A stretch of DNA of 7,594 nt from Desulfobacterales bacterium (GCA_030669465.1 DAOVDN010000049.1:1-7594); one strand, 5' to 3'. Numbered from the stretch's first letter, positions 1-6,409 are shown. The notes: generated from the sequence alone by a model not told the origin. Program-made: numbers and translations.

Positions 1-1
1 C

Positions 2-322
2 AAGATTGCGGTAACATCGGATCTTGCTGAAGCCGTAAAGGATGCAGACGTGATCTATACCGATGTCTGGGCCAGCATGGGCCAGGAGAGTGAGCAGAAC
101 GCAAGGAAGCAGGCGTTTGAGCCTTTTCAGGTAAATAAAGAGCTTTTAAAAATGGCTTCAAGAGACGTTATGGTAATGCACTGTCTGCCGGCTCACAGGG
201 GTGAAGAGATTAGTGAAGAGGTTTTGGAAGGTAAATATTCGGTTGTTTGGGATCAGGCTGAAAACAAACTTCATATGCACAAGGCGGTGCTTGAAATATT
301 GATAGGACGGAGCAGGGCATAG
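2..322 (+). CDS. argF: Ornithine carbamoyltransferase, C-terminal part (cut by window start)
   Basis: This enzyme joins carbamoyl phosphate and ornithine to give citrulline in the cytoplasm, the sixth step of arginine synthesis. Only the last 106 residues are in the window; the family is usually a little over 300, so the carbamoyl-phosphate domain lies to the left. The reading frame is open from base 2 to a TAG at 320-322. Two family signatures are visible: DVWASMGQE (bases 62-88) and HCLPAH followed by RGEE (from base 179). The HCLPAH motif carries the Cys that contacts ornithine, and this form separates ornithine from aspartate carbamoyltransferases. A GTG at base 50 is an internal codon, not the start. 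argG and argH follow on the same strand. The stop is 3 bases before a tandem repeat array. Identification is firm; argF rather than argI is chosen from the arg-cluster context. Confidence 0.95.
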   Translation, partial: KIAVTSDLAEAVKDADVIYTDVWASMGQESEQNARKQAFEPFQVNKELLKMASRDVMVMHCLPAHRGEEISEEVLEGKYSVVWDQAENKLHMHKAVLEILIGRSRA

Positions 323-325
323 CTC

Positions 326-388
326 GTTGCTCGTTGCTGGTTGCTGGTTGCTGGTTGCTGGTTGCTGGTTGCTGGTTGCTGGTTGCTG
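326..388. repeat. Heptamer tandem array GTTGCTG, 9 units
   Basis: Eight perfect head-to-tail copies of GTTGCTG occupy 333-388, preceded by one variant copy (GTTGCTC, 326-332). The array starts 3 bases after the argF stop. The same heptamer occurs in reverse orientation (CAGCAAC) at 4047-4060, just before lysA. Because 7 is not a multiple of 3, translating the array gives a 7-residue peptide repeat (LVAGCWL), so the open frame here is a repeat artefact and not a gene. Confidence 0.95.
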
Positions 389-400
389 GATTCCAAGTTT

Positions 401-512
401 TCAGCCATCAGCTTTCAGCCATCAGCTTTCAGCCATCAGCCATCAGCTTTCAGCTTTCAGCTTTGACCTATCAGCCATCAGCTATGAGCCATCAGCCATC
501 AGCTATGAGCTA
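401..512. repeat. Degenerate heptamer array TCAGCNN, 16 units
   Basis: Sixteen consecutive 7-bp units run from 401 to 512 without a break in phase: mostly TCAGCCA, TCAGCTT and TCAGCTA, with TGAGCCA, TGAGCTA and one TGACCTA. Variation is concentrated in the last two positions, and the core CAGC is kept in nearly all. The array ends 3 bases before the argG ribosome binding site. Its CAGC core is complementary to the GCTG core of the preceding array with the same 7-base spacing, so the two arrays could pair in RNA. Translation gives QLSAISH-type peptide repeats, which are not real protein. Confidence 0.93.
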
Positions 513-515
513 AAT

Positions 516-522
516 AAAGGAG
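516..522 (+). promoter_or_regulatory. argG ribosome binding site AAAGGAG
   Basis: AAAGGAG is the only good Shine-Dalgarno match before argG. It directly abuts a TTG at 523, leaving no spacer, but lies 6 bases before a second in-frame TTG at 529. The normal spacing supports 529 as the true start. Confidence 0.8.
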
Positions 523-528
523 TTGAAC

Positions 529-1785
529 TTGTCTGATAATATAAAAAAGGTGGTTCTGGCCTATTCGGGAGGGCTTGATACATCCGTAATTTTAAAGTGG
601 CTTATTGAGACATACAGGTGCGATGTGATCGCTTTTTCTGCTGACATAGGACAGGAAGAAGAACTGGACCATATAGAGGAAAAAGCTTTAAAGACAGGCG
701 CTAAAGCGGTTTATATAGATGATTTAAAGGAAGATTTTGCAGAGAATTATGTTTTTCCAGCCTTTCGCGCAAATGCTATCTACGAAGGCCTGTATCTTTT
801 GGGGACATCCCTTGCCAGGCCTCTTATAGCAAAGCGCCAGATGGAGATTGCAAAGATCGAGGGGGCGGATGCTGTAAGCCATGGAGCAACAGGAAAGGGT
901 AATGATCAGGTAAGATTTGAACTTGGCTATCTTGCAATAGATCCTTATATAAAAATCATTGCTCCGTGGCGTGAATGGCAGCTAAATTCGCGTACGGCCC
1001 TTATGGATTTTGCTGCAAAACACGGCATAGATGTTCCGGTAACTCCCAAAAAACCTTACAGCAGCGACAGGAACCTTCTTCATATAAGTTATGAAGGGGG
1101 TATACTTGAAGACCCTTGGAGTCAGCCGCCTGAGGATATGTTTACCCTGACTGTTTCGCCTCAGGATGCGCCTGACGAACCTGAAATAATAGAGATAACT
1201 TTTAAGCAGGGTAATCCTGTTGCGATAAATGATATAAACCTGTCTCCGGCAAACCTTCTCAAAGAACTGAACAGGCTTGGCGGACGTCACGGTATAGGAA
1301 GGATAGATATTGTTGAAAACCGTTTTGTCGGCATGAAATCGCGTGGTGTATATGAAACTCCTGGCGGTACCATTTTAAGAGTAGCTCATATGGCTGTTGA
1401 ATCGATCACCATGGACCGTGAGGTAATGCACCTTCGGGATTCACTGATACCGAAATATTCATCCATTGTGTACAATGGTTTCTGGTTTTCACCTGAGATG
1501 AAGATTCTGCAGAATATGATCGACCAGACTCAGAAAAAAGTCTCAGGGGTTGTGCGCGTTGAACTTTACAAGGGAAACTGTCGTGTACTCGGGCGTAAAT
1601 CAGATGAATCACTTTACAGTGAGGCTTTTGCAACTTTTGAAGACGACAGTGTTTACAGCCAGAAAGATGCCGAAGGCTTTATACGCCTGAATGCTCTAAG
1701 ATTGCGCATTCAGAGGATGATGAAATTAGGGAAGCAAAAAAAGAACTATCACGAAAACACGAAAGCACGAAAGATTGAAGATTGA
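529..1785 (+). CDS. argG: Argininosuccinate synthase
   Basis: This enzyme condenses citrulline and aspartate, using ATP, into argininosuccinate in the cytoplasm. The 418-residue protein begins [18 protein letters not shown]; the SGGLDTS loop (residues 13-19) is the ATP-pyrophosphatase signature. A second signature, [14 protein letters not shown], starts at residue 118. The TTG at 529 is preferred over the TTG at 523 because the AAAGGAG site then has 6-base spacing and the N-terminus matches the usual family beginning. The protein is some 15-20 residues longer than the common length of about 400. The extra C-terminus after [11 protein letters not shown] is Lys-rich and partly encoded by CACGAAAN repeats (1750-1773) and the first AAGATTG units, so it is probably a repeat-derived tail without function. 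Upstream is argF and downstream argH, which acts next in the pathway. Identification is firm; the exact start is likely but unproved. Confidence 0.96.
   Translation: MSDNIKKVVLAYSGGLDTSVILKWLIETYRCDVIAFSADIGQEEELDHIEEKALKTGAKAVYIDDLKEDFAENYVFPAFRANAIYEGLYLLGTSLARPLIAKRQMEIAKIEGADAVSHGATGKGNDQVRFELGYLAIDPYIKIIAPWREWQLNSRTALMDFAAKHGIDVPVTPKKPYSSDRNLLHISYEGGILEDPWSQPPEDMFTLTVSPQDAPDEPEIIEITFKQGNPVAINDINLSPANLLKELNRLGGRHGIGRIDIVENRFVGMKSRGVYETPGGTILRVAHMAVESITMDREVMHLRDSLIPKYSSIVYNGFWFSPEMKILQNMIDQTQKKVSGVVRVELYKGNCRVLGRKSDESLYSEAFATFEDDSVYSQKDAEGFIRLNALRLRIQRMMKLGKQKKNYHENTKARKIED
1750..1773. repeat. CACGAAAN octamer repeat inside the argG 3' end
   Basis: Three tandem 8-bp units (CACGAAAA, CACGAAAG, CACGAAAG) lie within the last codons of argG. 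They resemble the CACGAAG units downstream of lysA (5351-5375). The argG frame reads through them and stops at 1783 within the adjoining AAGATTG array. Confidence 0.85.
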
Positions 1786-1840
1786 AGATTGAAGATTTAT
1801 TTCTCCAATCGACAATATTCAATCGACAATATTCAATTCT
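1771..1840. repeat. Paired heptamer arrays between argG and argH
   Basis: Units AAGATTG at 1771, 1778 and 1785, then AAGATTT at 1792, form the left arm. After a 7-base break, the right arm is five 7-bp units from 1806: CAATCGA, CAATATT, CAATCGA, CAATATT, CAATTCT. The ATTG core on the left and the CAAT core on the right are complementary and in the same 7-base register. Bases 1774-1794 can pair with 1817-1837 at 17 of 21 positions, leaving a 22-base loop. The structure overlaps the argG stop codon and ends 20 bases before argH. Confidence 0.88.
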
Positions 1841-1845
1841 AATAA

Positions 1846-1851
1846 TGAGGT
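1846..1851 (+). promoter_or_regulatory. argH ribosome binding site TGAGGT
   Basis: TGAGGT is a moderate Shine-Dalgarno match 9 bases before the argH ATG at 1861. It lies just outside the end of the CAATNNN array. Confidence 0.55.
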
Positions 1852-1860
1852 CACAAATTT

Positions 1861-3240
1861 ATGTCTGAAAAGCCCTGGAGTGGCAGATTTTCCGAAAAGA
1901 CAGATAGGAGTGTAGAAGTCTTTACATCTTCAATCGATATAGATAAGCGGCTCTATTCTTATGATATTGAAGGGAGCATCGCTCACTGCAAGATGCTGGC
2001 GGAACAGTCTATTATTACGGAAGAGGATGCTTCATTATTGATCCAGGGCCTTGGAACGATAAAAAGAGAGATCGAGCGGGGGGAGTTCCAGTTTGATGAC
2101 AGCCTGGAGGATATCCATATGCATATTGAAGCCAGGCTTGTCCAGGAAGCGGGAAAGGTTGCCGGAAAGCTTCATACCGCAAGGAGCCGGAATGACCAGG
2201 TAGCCCTGGATGTGCGGATGTATCTGAGGGACGAGACTTTAAATATAATAAAGAGTCTTGTTGGGCTTAGAAAGGTTATTATTGATCTTGCAAGGATTAA
2301 TATAGATGTTGTTTTTCCGGGCTATACTCATCTGCAGAGAGCGCAGCCGGTTCTTTTGGCCCATCACCTGATGGCATATTATGAGATGTTCTCAAGAGAT
2401 ACAGAAAGGTTCGGCGATTGCTTAAAACGCATAAACGTGATGCCGCTTGGAAGCGCCGCTCTTGCCGGAACAACATATCCCATTAGCAGGGATTATACCG
2501 CAAGGCTCCTTGGTTTTCCAAAGGTATCAAAAAACAGCATAGATTCGGTATCAGACAGGGATTTTATAATAGAATTTTTATCATCTGCGAGTCTTTGCAT
2601 GGTGCATTTAAGTCGCATGTCTGAAGAACTTATTCTGTGGTCGTCATCTGAATTCGGCTTTATTGAACTCCCCGATTCATTTTCCACAGGAAGCAGCATT
2701 ATGCCTCAAAAAAAGAATCCTGATGTTTCCGAACTGGTTCGCGGAAAAACCGGTCGTGTTTTTGGAGACCTGGTGGCTCTTTTGACGATTATGAAATCAC
2801 TGCCGCTCGCCTATAACCGTGATATGCAGGAGGATAAAGGGCCATTATTTGATGCTGTTGATACATTAAAAGGGTGTATTGAAATTTACACAAAGATGCT
2901 TCCAAAGCTGAAAATAAACAAAGAAGCAATGCGCCGGGCTACATCTACAGGATTTTTAAACGCAACAGACATGGCGGATTATCTTGTAACAAAGGGGATG
3001 CATTTCAGGAAGGCTCATAGCTGTGTGGGCGAGGCTGTAAGCTATGCGCTTAATAAAAATAAAGAGCTTCATGAACTCACTTTAGAAGAGTTAAAATCTT
3101 TTTCGTCCCTTATTACAAAAGATATTTTTAGCATTTTAACTGTGGAACAGATGATAAACCGGAGGAAATCATTTGGCGGAACTGCCACGAAAAATGTAAT
3201 GGCCGCCATAGAGGAGGCCGAAGAGAACCTAAACCAATGA
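1861..3240 (+). CDS. argH: Argininosuccinate lyase
   Basis: This enzyme cleaves argininosuccinate into arginine and fumarate, the last step of arginine synthesis, as a cytoplasmic homotetramer of the fumarase/aspartase superfamily. The 459-residue length is normal. The family begins typically with W-S-G-R-F (residues 6-10). The three conserved superfamily regions are visible: HTARSRNDQ (residues 105-113), GYTHLQRAQP with the catalytic-site His at residue 157, and the signature GSSIMPQKKNP with its first Ser, the expected catalytic one, at residue 278. The ATG at 1861 has a moderate ribosome binding site and homologues start with the same MSEKPWSGRF-type sequence. Its TGA overlaps the ATG of the following lipoprotein gene (ATGA at 3237-3240), so the two are probably translationally coupled. 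Nothing in the coding sequence looks damaged. Confidence 0.97.
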   Translation: MSEKPWSGRFSEKTDRSVEVFTSSIDIDKRLYSYDIEGSIAHCKMLAEQSIITEEDASLLIQGLGTIKREIERGEFQFDDSLEDIHMHIEARLVQEAGKVAGKLHTARSRNDQVALDVRMYLRDETLNIIKSLVGLRKVIIDLARINIDVVFPGYTHLQRAQPVLLAHHLMAYYEMFSRDTERFGDCLKRINVMPLGSAALAGTTYPISRDYTARLLGFPKVSKNSIDSVSDRDFIIEFLSSASLCMVHLSRMSEELILWSSSEFGFIELPDSFSTGSSIMPQKKNPDVSELVRGKTGRVFGDLVALLTIMKSLPLAYNRDMQEDKGPLFDAVDTLKGCIEIYTKMLPKLKINKEAMRRATSTGFLNATDMADYLVTKGMHFRKAHSCVGEAVSYALNKNKELHELTLEELKSFSSLITKDIFSILTVEQMINRRKSFGGTATKNVMAAIEEAEENLNQ

Positions 3241-3686
3241 AACCGGTTATACAATTTTTAACCCTGATTGTTCTTACTCTTGCTTTTGTTTTGTTCGGAT
3301 GTGGCAAAAAAGGGCCGCCCAGGCCGCCCTGCCGGATACCGCCCCCAGCGATCAATGATTTAACCTCAAACATAGAGAAAGATATGCTCAAATTGACCTG
3401 GACTATTCCGGAAGAAAAAGAAAGTGTCAAATCAGGCCCGTCCGGTTTTGTTGTATATAGATCAAAAAGGCTTTTTTCAGAATCCGGATGTTTAAATTGC
3501 CCGGTTCTCTTCAAGCGCATTGCCGATATTCCAATTAAAGCCAAAGGTTCAGGAAATTTAAAGAAAGATATAATAACGTATAATGAAATTCTGGAAAAAG
3601 GCTACAGGTACATTTATAAAGTAACTGTTTATGCTAATAACGGTGTGACAGGTGGCGACTCGAATCAGATAGATTTTATCTATTGA
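3237..3686 (+). CDS. Small outer-envelope lipoprotein, LptM/YifL position, with fibronectin-III-like domain
   Basis: The 149-residue product has a lipoprotein signal: a Lys at position 2, a hydrophobic stretch (about 7-20) and a lipobox ending LFGC with the lipidated Cys at 22. Then comes GKKGPPRPP, which resembles the start of mature LptM/YifL-type lipoproteins. The remaining part (about 36-146) looks like one fibronectin type III-like beta domain, with LKLTW, GFVVYRS and a YRYIYKVTVYANNG strand. It has a CxxC pair (85, 88) and a further Cys at 32. It should sit in the periplasmic face of a membrane, most likely the outer one. It overlaps argH by ATGA and precedes lysA and dapF, as lppL does in Pseudomonas; E. 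coli yifL/lptM is next to dapF and assists LptD maturation. A similar role here is inference only. The lipoprotein call is strong, the function unknown. Confidence 0.85.
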   Translation: MKPVIQFLTLIVLTLAFVLFGCGKKGPPRPPCRIPPPAINDLTSNIEKDMLKLTWTIPEEKESVKSGPSGFVVYRSKRLFSESGCLNCPVLFKRIADIPIKAKGSGNLKKDIITYNEILEKGYRYIYKVTVYANNGVTGGDSNQIDFIY

Positions 3687-3726
3687 TCAGGGGTGAAAAT
3701 GAGATAACTTCTTCATCTCCTTGTAG

Positions 3727-3753
3727 GTTGGGTTGAGTGTAACGAAACCCAAC
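3727..3753. repeat. Stem-loop GTTGGGTT...AACCCAAC
   Basis: GTTGGGTT (3727-3734) and AACCCAAC (3746-3753) are perfect 8-base complements around an 11-base loop. It lies 40 bases after the lipoprotein stop and could stabilise the mRNA 3' end. No T-run follows on the + strand, so a factor-independent terminator is unlikely. The sequence resembles widespread interspersed palindromes of the REP type, but I cannot confirm its copy number. Confidence 0.6.
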
Positions 3754-3771
3754 ATCATTCTGAAAAAAAAT

Positions 3772-3806
3772 GAACATCGAACATCGAACGTCCAACATCG
3801 AATGTT
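3772..3806. repeat. GAACATC heptamer array, left arm
   Basis: Five 7-bp units in phase: GAACATC, GAACATC, GAACGTC, CAACATC, GAATGTT. Bases 3772-3789 are perfectly complementary over 18 bases to the GTTCGAT array downstream (3931-3948, or one unit further at 3938-3955). Within the array, CAACAT (3793-3798) and ATGTTG (3802-3807) also form a perfect 6-bp local hairpin with a CGA loop. Confidence 0.88.
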
Positions 3807-3923
3807 GAATGGGAAAGATGGAGAAGCAGAGGAATTAATTAAGATTTTCGTTACGAGTATCAAAACGGCTGAAAAGAAAGAGAAATAGCTGTTGAATGTT
3901 CGGTATTGGGTGTTTGTTTTTTC

Positions 3924-3965
<42 letters not shown>

Positions 3966-3968
3966 TCA

Positions 3969-3990
3969 TTCCCACGCTCCTGCGTGGGAA
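3969..3990. repeat. REP-like palindrome TTCCCACGC-TCCT-GCGTGGGAA
   Basis: A perfect 9-bp stem (3969-3977 with 3982-3990) encloses a 4-base loop, followed by CGAG. The form matches GC-rich REP-type palindromes that occur in many copies in proteobacterial genomes, often moved by a RAYT (REP-associated) transposase. Only one copy is in this window, so its class is inferred from form. Confidence 0.7.
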
Positions 3991-3996
3991 CGAGGG

Positions 3997-4039
3997 ATCC
4001 GTTTAAATAACGGTAGGGCCGTCCTACGTGGCGGCTGGC
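3997..4039 (+). repeat. 43-bp interspersed element, copy 1 (before lysA)
   Basis: Forty-three bases are identical to 5536-5578, in the same orientation. The element has two small dyads: CCGTT-TAAAT-AACGG (3999-4013) and GTAGG...CCTAC inside GTAGGGCCGTCCTAC. It sits directly after the REP-like palindrome and directly before CAGCAAC heptamers, 35 bases before the lysA start. It looks like an interspersed palindromic repeat family rather than coding DNA. Confidence 0.92.
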
Positions 4040-4060
4040 CAGTAACCAGCAACCAGCAAC
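4040..4060. repeat. CAGCAAC heptamer array, 3 units
   Basis: CAGTAAC, CAGCAAC and CAGCAAC lie in phase, followed by a partial GAGCAGC. This is the reverse complement of the GTTGCTG array next to argF (326-388), so one repeat family is found in both orientations about 3.7 kb apart. Confidence 0.85.
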
Positions 4061-4074
4061 GAGCAGCAATATTT

Positions 4075-5328
4075 ATGCATCATTTTAATTACCGTGACAA
4101 TGAACTCTATTGTGAAAATGTTCCGGTTCAAACGATTGCCGAAAAGGTGGGTACTCCTTTTTATTTGTACAGCCATGCTACCTTAAAGCGTCATTTCATG
4201 GCTTTTAATGAAGCCTTTGACGGCATAAGAAGGCTTGTCTGTTTTTCCGCAAAGGCAAATACCAATCTTGCTATTTTAAAACTTTTTGCAAACCTTGGAA
4301 GCGGGCTTGATATCGTTTCAGGCGGGGAGCTCTATCGCGGGTTAAAGGGCGGTTTTCCGGCCGACAGGATCGTCTATTCGGGCGTCGGAAAGCGTATCGA
4401 TGAGATCGACTACGCTCTTAATGCAGGCATCCTGATGTTTAACGTCGAGTCCCTTGAAGAACTCGAACTTATAGACAAAAGGGCGCATCAATTAAAATTG
4501 AGAGCCCCTGTTGCGATTCGAGTAAACCCTGATGTTGATCCCAGGACACACCCATATATTTCAACGGGTCTGAAAAAGAGCAAATTCGGTATAGACATTG
4601 AGACAGCAATTGAAGGCTACAAGATTGCAAAAAGGCTTGCGAACATTGAGGTGATCGGAATCGACTGTCATATCGGATCGCAAATTACGGAGCTGCAGCC
4701 TTTTGAAGATGCCGTGAAGAGCATCAAGTCGCTGATAAACAAACTAAAGGATTTGGGGATTGAAATCAGATACCTTGATATAGGCGGAGGTCTTGGAATA
4801 ACCTATAAGGATGAATCTCCTCCTGAACTTAATGACTATGCAGGAGCAATAGTTAAGTCTCTTGAAGGCATACCACTTCAACTCATCCTGGAGCCCGGCA
4901 GAGTCATTGTCGGAAATGCAGGAATACTGGTTACCAGGGTTCTTTATAGAAAATCAGGCAAAGACAAGGAGTTTATTGTCGTTGATGCGGGCATGAACGA
5001 CCTGGTGCGTCCAAGCCTTTATGATGCATTTCATGCGATTGAACCGGTTGTAAAGTCTGAAGATGAGCTGATAAAGGCGGACGTTGTAGGACCTATTTGT
5101 GAGACCGGAGATTTTCTGGCCGCAGATCGCATGATTTCCAATGCAAAGAAAGACGATCTTCTTGCGGTGATGAGCGCCGGCGCTTATGGGTTTACCATGT
5201 CTTCCAACTACTGTTCCAGGCTCAAAGTGGCCGAAGTAATGGTAAAGGATGACCGGTTTTATGTTGTAAGAGCCCGTCAGAATTATGAGGATTTGATCAA
5301 GGGCGAGTCTATACCGCCGTTTCTCTAA
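4075..5328 (+). CDS. lysA: Diaminopimelate decarboxylase
   Basis: This PLP enzyme decarboxylates meso-diaminopimelate to L-lysine in the cytoplasm, the last step of lysine synthesis. The 417-residue protein has the alanine-racemase-like barrel followed by a beta domain (group IV decarboxylases). Visible residues are the PLP Lys in FSAKANTNLA (Lys60), HIGSQ (His199), the phosphate-binding GGGLG (237-241), EPGR (273-276), the active-site Cys in CETGD (Cys342, contributed across the dimer) and AYGFTMSSNY (Tyr371). The frame is open from 3892, but those residues come from repeat DNA; the ATG at 4075 gives the normal family length and N-terminus. No clear Shine-Dalgarno is visible; CAGCAAC heptamers end 14 bases before the start. 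It is followed by dapF and dapL, which supply its substrate. Identification is firm, the start likely. Confidence 0.96.
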   Translation: MHHFNYRDNELYCENVPVQTIAEKVGTPFYLYSHATLKRHFMAFNEAFDGIRRLVCFSAKANTNLAILKLFANLGSGLDIVSGGELYRGLKGGFPADRIVYSGVGKRIDEIDYALNAGILMFNVESLEELELIDKRAHQLKLRAPVAIRVNPDVDPRTHPYISTGLKKSKFGIDIETAIEGYKIAKRLANIEVIGIDCHIGSQITELQPFEDAVKSIKSLINKLKDLGIEIRYLDIGGGLGITYKDESPPELNDYAGAIVKSLEGIPLQLILEPGRVIVGNAGILVTRVLYRKSGKDKEFIVVDAGMNDLVRPSLYDAFHAIEPVVKSEDELIKADVVGPICETGDFLAADRMISNAKKDDLLAVMSAGAYGFTMSSNYCSRLKVAEVMVKDDRFYVVRARQNYEDLIKGESIPPFL

Positions 5329-5350
5329 AGCAAAGTGCCTGTTTTTTCAC

Positions 5351-5423
5351 CACGAAGTGCACGAAGAACACGAAGAGAAAATCGTTCTTCAACTTCGACC
5401 TTCGTGCTTCGTGCTTCTTCGTG
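5351..5423. repeat. CACGAAG / CTTCGTG inverted repeat arrays after lysA
   Basis: The left arm has three 9-bp units: CACGAAGTG, CACGAAGAA and CACGAAGAG (5351-5377). The right arm has CTTCGAC, CTTCGTG, CTTCGTG and CTTCTTCGTG (5393-5423). Three CACGAAG blocks on the left can pair with three CTTCGTG blocks on the right with small bulges, giving a long hairpin 22 bases downstream of the lysA stop. A run of six T follows at 5439-5444, so it might end transcription, but the stem-to-T distance is too long for a classical terminator. The CACGAAAN units in the argG tail are close relatives. Confidence 0.85.
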
Positions 5424-5475
5424 ATCTTTGTGGTTTGATTTTTTGATATCCTTCATTCATTTGTCAGACCATAAG

Positions 5476-5502
5476 GCCGCCACGTAGGGCGGCCCTACCG
5501 TT
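5476..5502 (-). repeat. Interspersed element, partial inverted copy
   Basis: These 27 bases are the reverse complement of 5548-5574 with one mismatch (5489), and match the same part of copy 1. It contains the perfect palindrome GTAGGG-CGG-CCCTAC (5484-5498). The TTTAAAT part of the 43-bp element is missing. With the direct copy 45 bases away it forms a very strong potential hairpin in the dapF leader. Confidence 0.9.
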
Positions 5503-5535
5503 GGGGATGTGACCTTCAAATGGGAAAATACCATA

Positions 5536-5578
5536 ATCCGTTTAAATAACGGTAGGGCCGTCCTACGTGGCGGCTGGC
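5536..5578 (+). repeat. 43-bp interspersed element, copy 2 (before dapF)
   Basis: This is identical over 43 bases to 3997-4039. It ends 6 bases before the dapF ATG, occupying the place where a Shine-Dalgarno sequence would normally be. Its 5548-5574 part pairs with 5476-5502 at 26 of 27 positions. Confidence 0.93.
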
Positions 5579-5584
5579 TGGCTT

Positions 5585-6409
5585 ATGAAACAAATTACTT
5601 TCTACAAACTGAGCGGCAGTGGTAATGATTTTATTATTATTGACAACAGAAATAAGGTTGTCGATGAAGAAGATCTTCCGGATTTTGTTGCAAAGGTCTG
5701 CCGCAGAAAGATGTCGGTCGGCGCTGACGGGTTTATACTTGTTCAAGACTCTGATTCTGTTGATTTCAAGTGGCGATTTTTCAATTCCGACGGAAGCCAG
5801 CCAGAGATGTGTGGAAACGGGGCCAGGTGCGTTGCCCGCTTTGCATATTTAAACGGGATTGCGGGACCTAAAATGTCTTTTGAAACCATCGCAGGCATTG
5901 TTTCTGCCGAGGTTAAGAATGAGAGAGTAAAGATAAAAATGACGGATCCGGCAGATCTTAAAGTCAATTATACTCTTGAACTGGAAAATGGCCGGCTTTC
6001 TTTGAGCAGTGTCAACACCGGTGTTCCGCACGTGGTTGTGGCAGTGGACAACCTGGATGATGTCGAAGTTGTTAAGCTCGGCAGGGAGATCAGATTTCAT
6101 GAGAGGTATGCCCCTTCAGGCACAAATGTAAATTTCATATGCCCGCAAAAAGACGGCACAGTTGCAGTCCGGACTTATGAGCGTGGAGTCGAAGATGAAA
6201 CCCTGGCATGCGGCACAGGTTCGGTTGCAGCCGCCGTTGTTGCAGCAAGCAGATCAGGGACAAAATCTCCAATAAATGTAATGACAAGGAGCGGGGAATC
6301 TCTTTGTGTCTATTTTAAGGAAAAAGAAGGAAAATTTTACGATACTTACCTTGAAGGCGATGCGCGCATTATTTACAAGGGTGAACTTTGGGAAGATGCG
6401 TGGAGGTAA
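5585..6409 (+). CDS. dapF: Diaminopimelate epimerase
   Basis: This cofactor-free epimerase converts LL-diaminopimelate to meso-diaminopimelate, used for peptidoglycan and for lysine by LysA. The 274-residue length is normal. It consists of two alike halves, each giving one active-site Cys: MCGNGARC (Cys76) and ETLACGTGSVA (Cys209). The N-terminal substrate-binding SGSGNDF (10-16) and GADGF are also present. The ATG at 5585 gives the standard beginning MKQITFYKLSGSGNDF. The frame is open upstream to a GTG at 5567, but MAAGWL would be encoded by the 43-bp repeat and is rejected. There is no recognisable Shine-Dalgarno at either start, which is odd beside the strong site of dapL. dapL follows after 21 bases. 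Identification is firm. Confidence 0.97.
   Translation: MKQITFYKLSGSGNDFIIIDNRNKVVDEEDLPDFVAKVCRRKMSVGADGFILVQDSDSVDFKWRFFNSDGSQPEMCGNGARCVARFAYLNGIAGPKMSFETIAGIVSAEVKNERVKIKMTDPADLKVNYTLELENGRLSLSSVNTGVPHVVVAVDNLDDVEVVKLGREIRFHERYAPSGTNVNFICPQKDGTVAVRTYERGVEDETLACGTGSVAAAVVAASRSGTKSPINVMTRSGESLCVYFKEKEGKFYDTYLEGDARIIYKGELWEDAWR

Noticed and set aside
401..512. CRISPR array
   Set aside because: Units are 7 bp and directly contiguous, without spacers, and there is no cas gene in the window.
326..512. Iteron-type replication origin
   Set aside because: There is no replication initiator gene, AT-rich unwinding segment or DnaA-box cluster; the setting is a biosynthetic gene cluster.
523..528. 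TTG at 523 as the argG start
   Set aside because: It touches the AAAGGAG site with no spacer; the TTG at 529 has 6-base spacing and fits the family.
327..536. Open frame of 69 codons with LVAGCWL and QLSAISH peptide repeats
   Set aside because: It is the translation of the 7-bp tandem arrays, has no ribosome binding site and ends inside the argG start region.
1806..1845. ArgR (ARG box) operator before argH, from the TTGAATATTG-like text on the - strand
   Set aside because: The resemblance comes from the CAATATT/CAATCGA repeat units and there is no symmetrical TGAAT...ATTCA pair.
3128..3544. Antisense open frame of 138 codons across argH and the lipoprotein gene
   Set aside because: It is a shadow of two well-supported + strand genes with no recognisable protein features; the other antisense frames are rejected for the same reason.
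5501..5537. Promoter for dapF using CATAAT at 5532-5537 as -10
   Set aside because: No acceptable -35 hexamer at 16-18 bases; TTGGGG at 5501 is too far upstream.
5567..5584. GTG start for dapF adding MAAGWL
   Set aside because: These codons belong to the 43-bp repeat, and the ATG at 5585 gives the standard DapF N-terminus.
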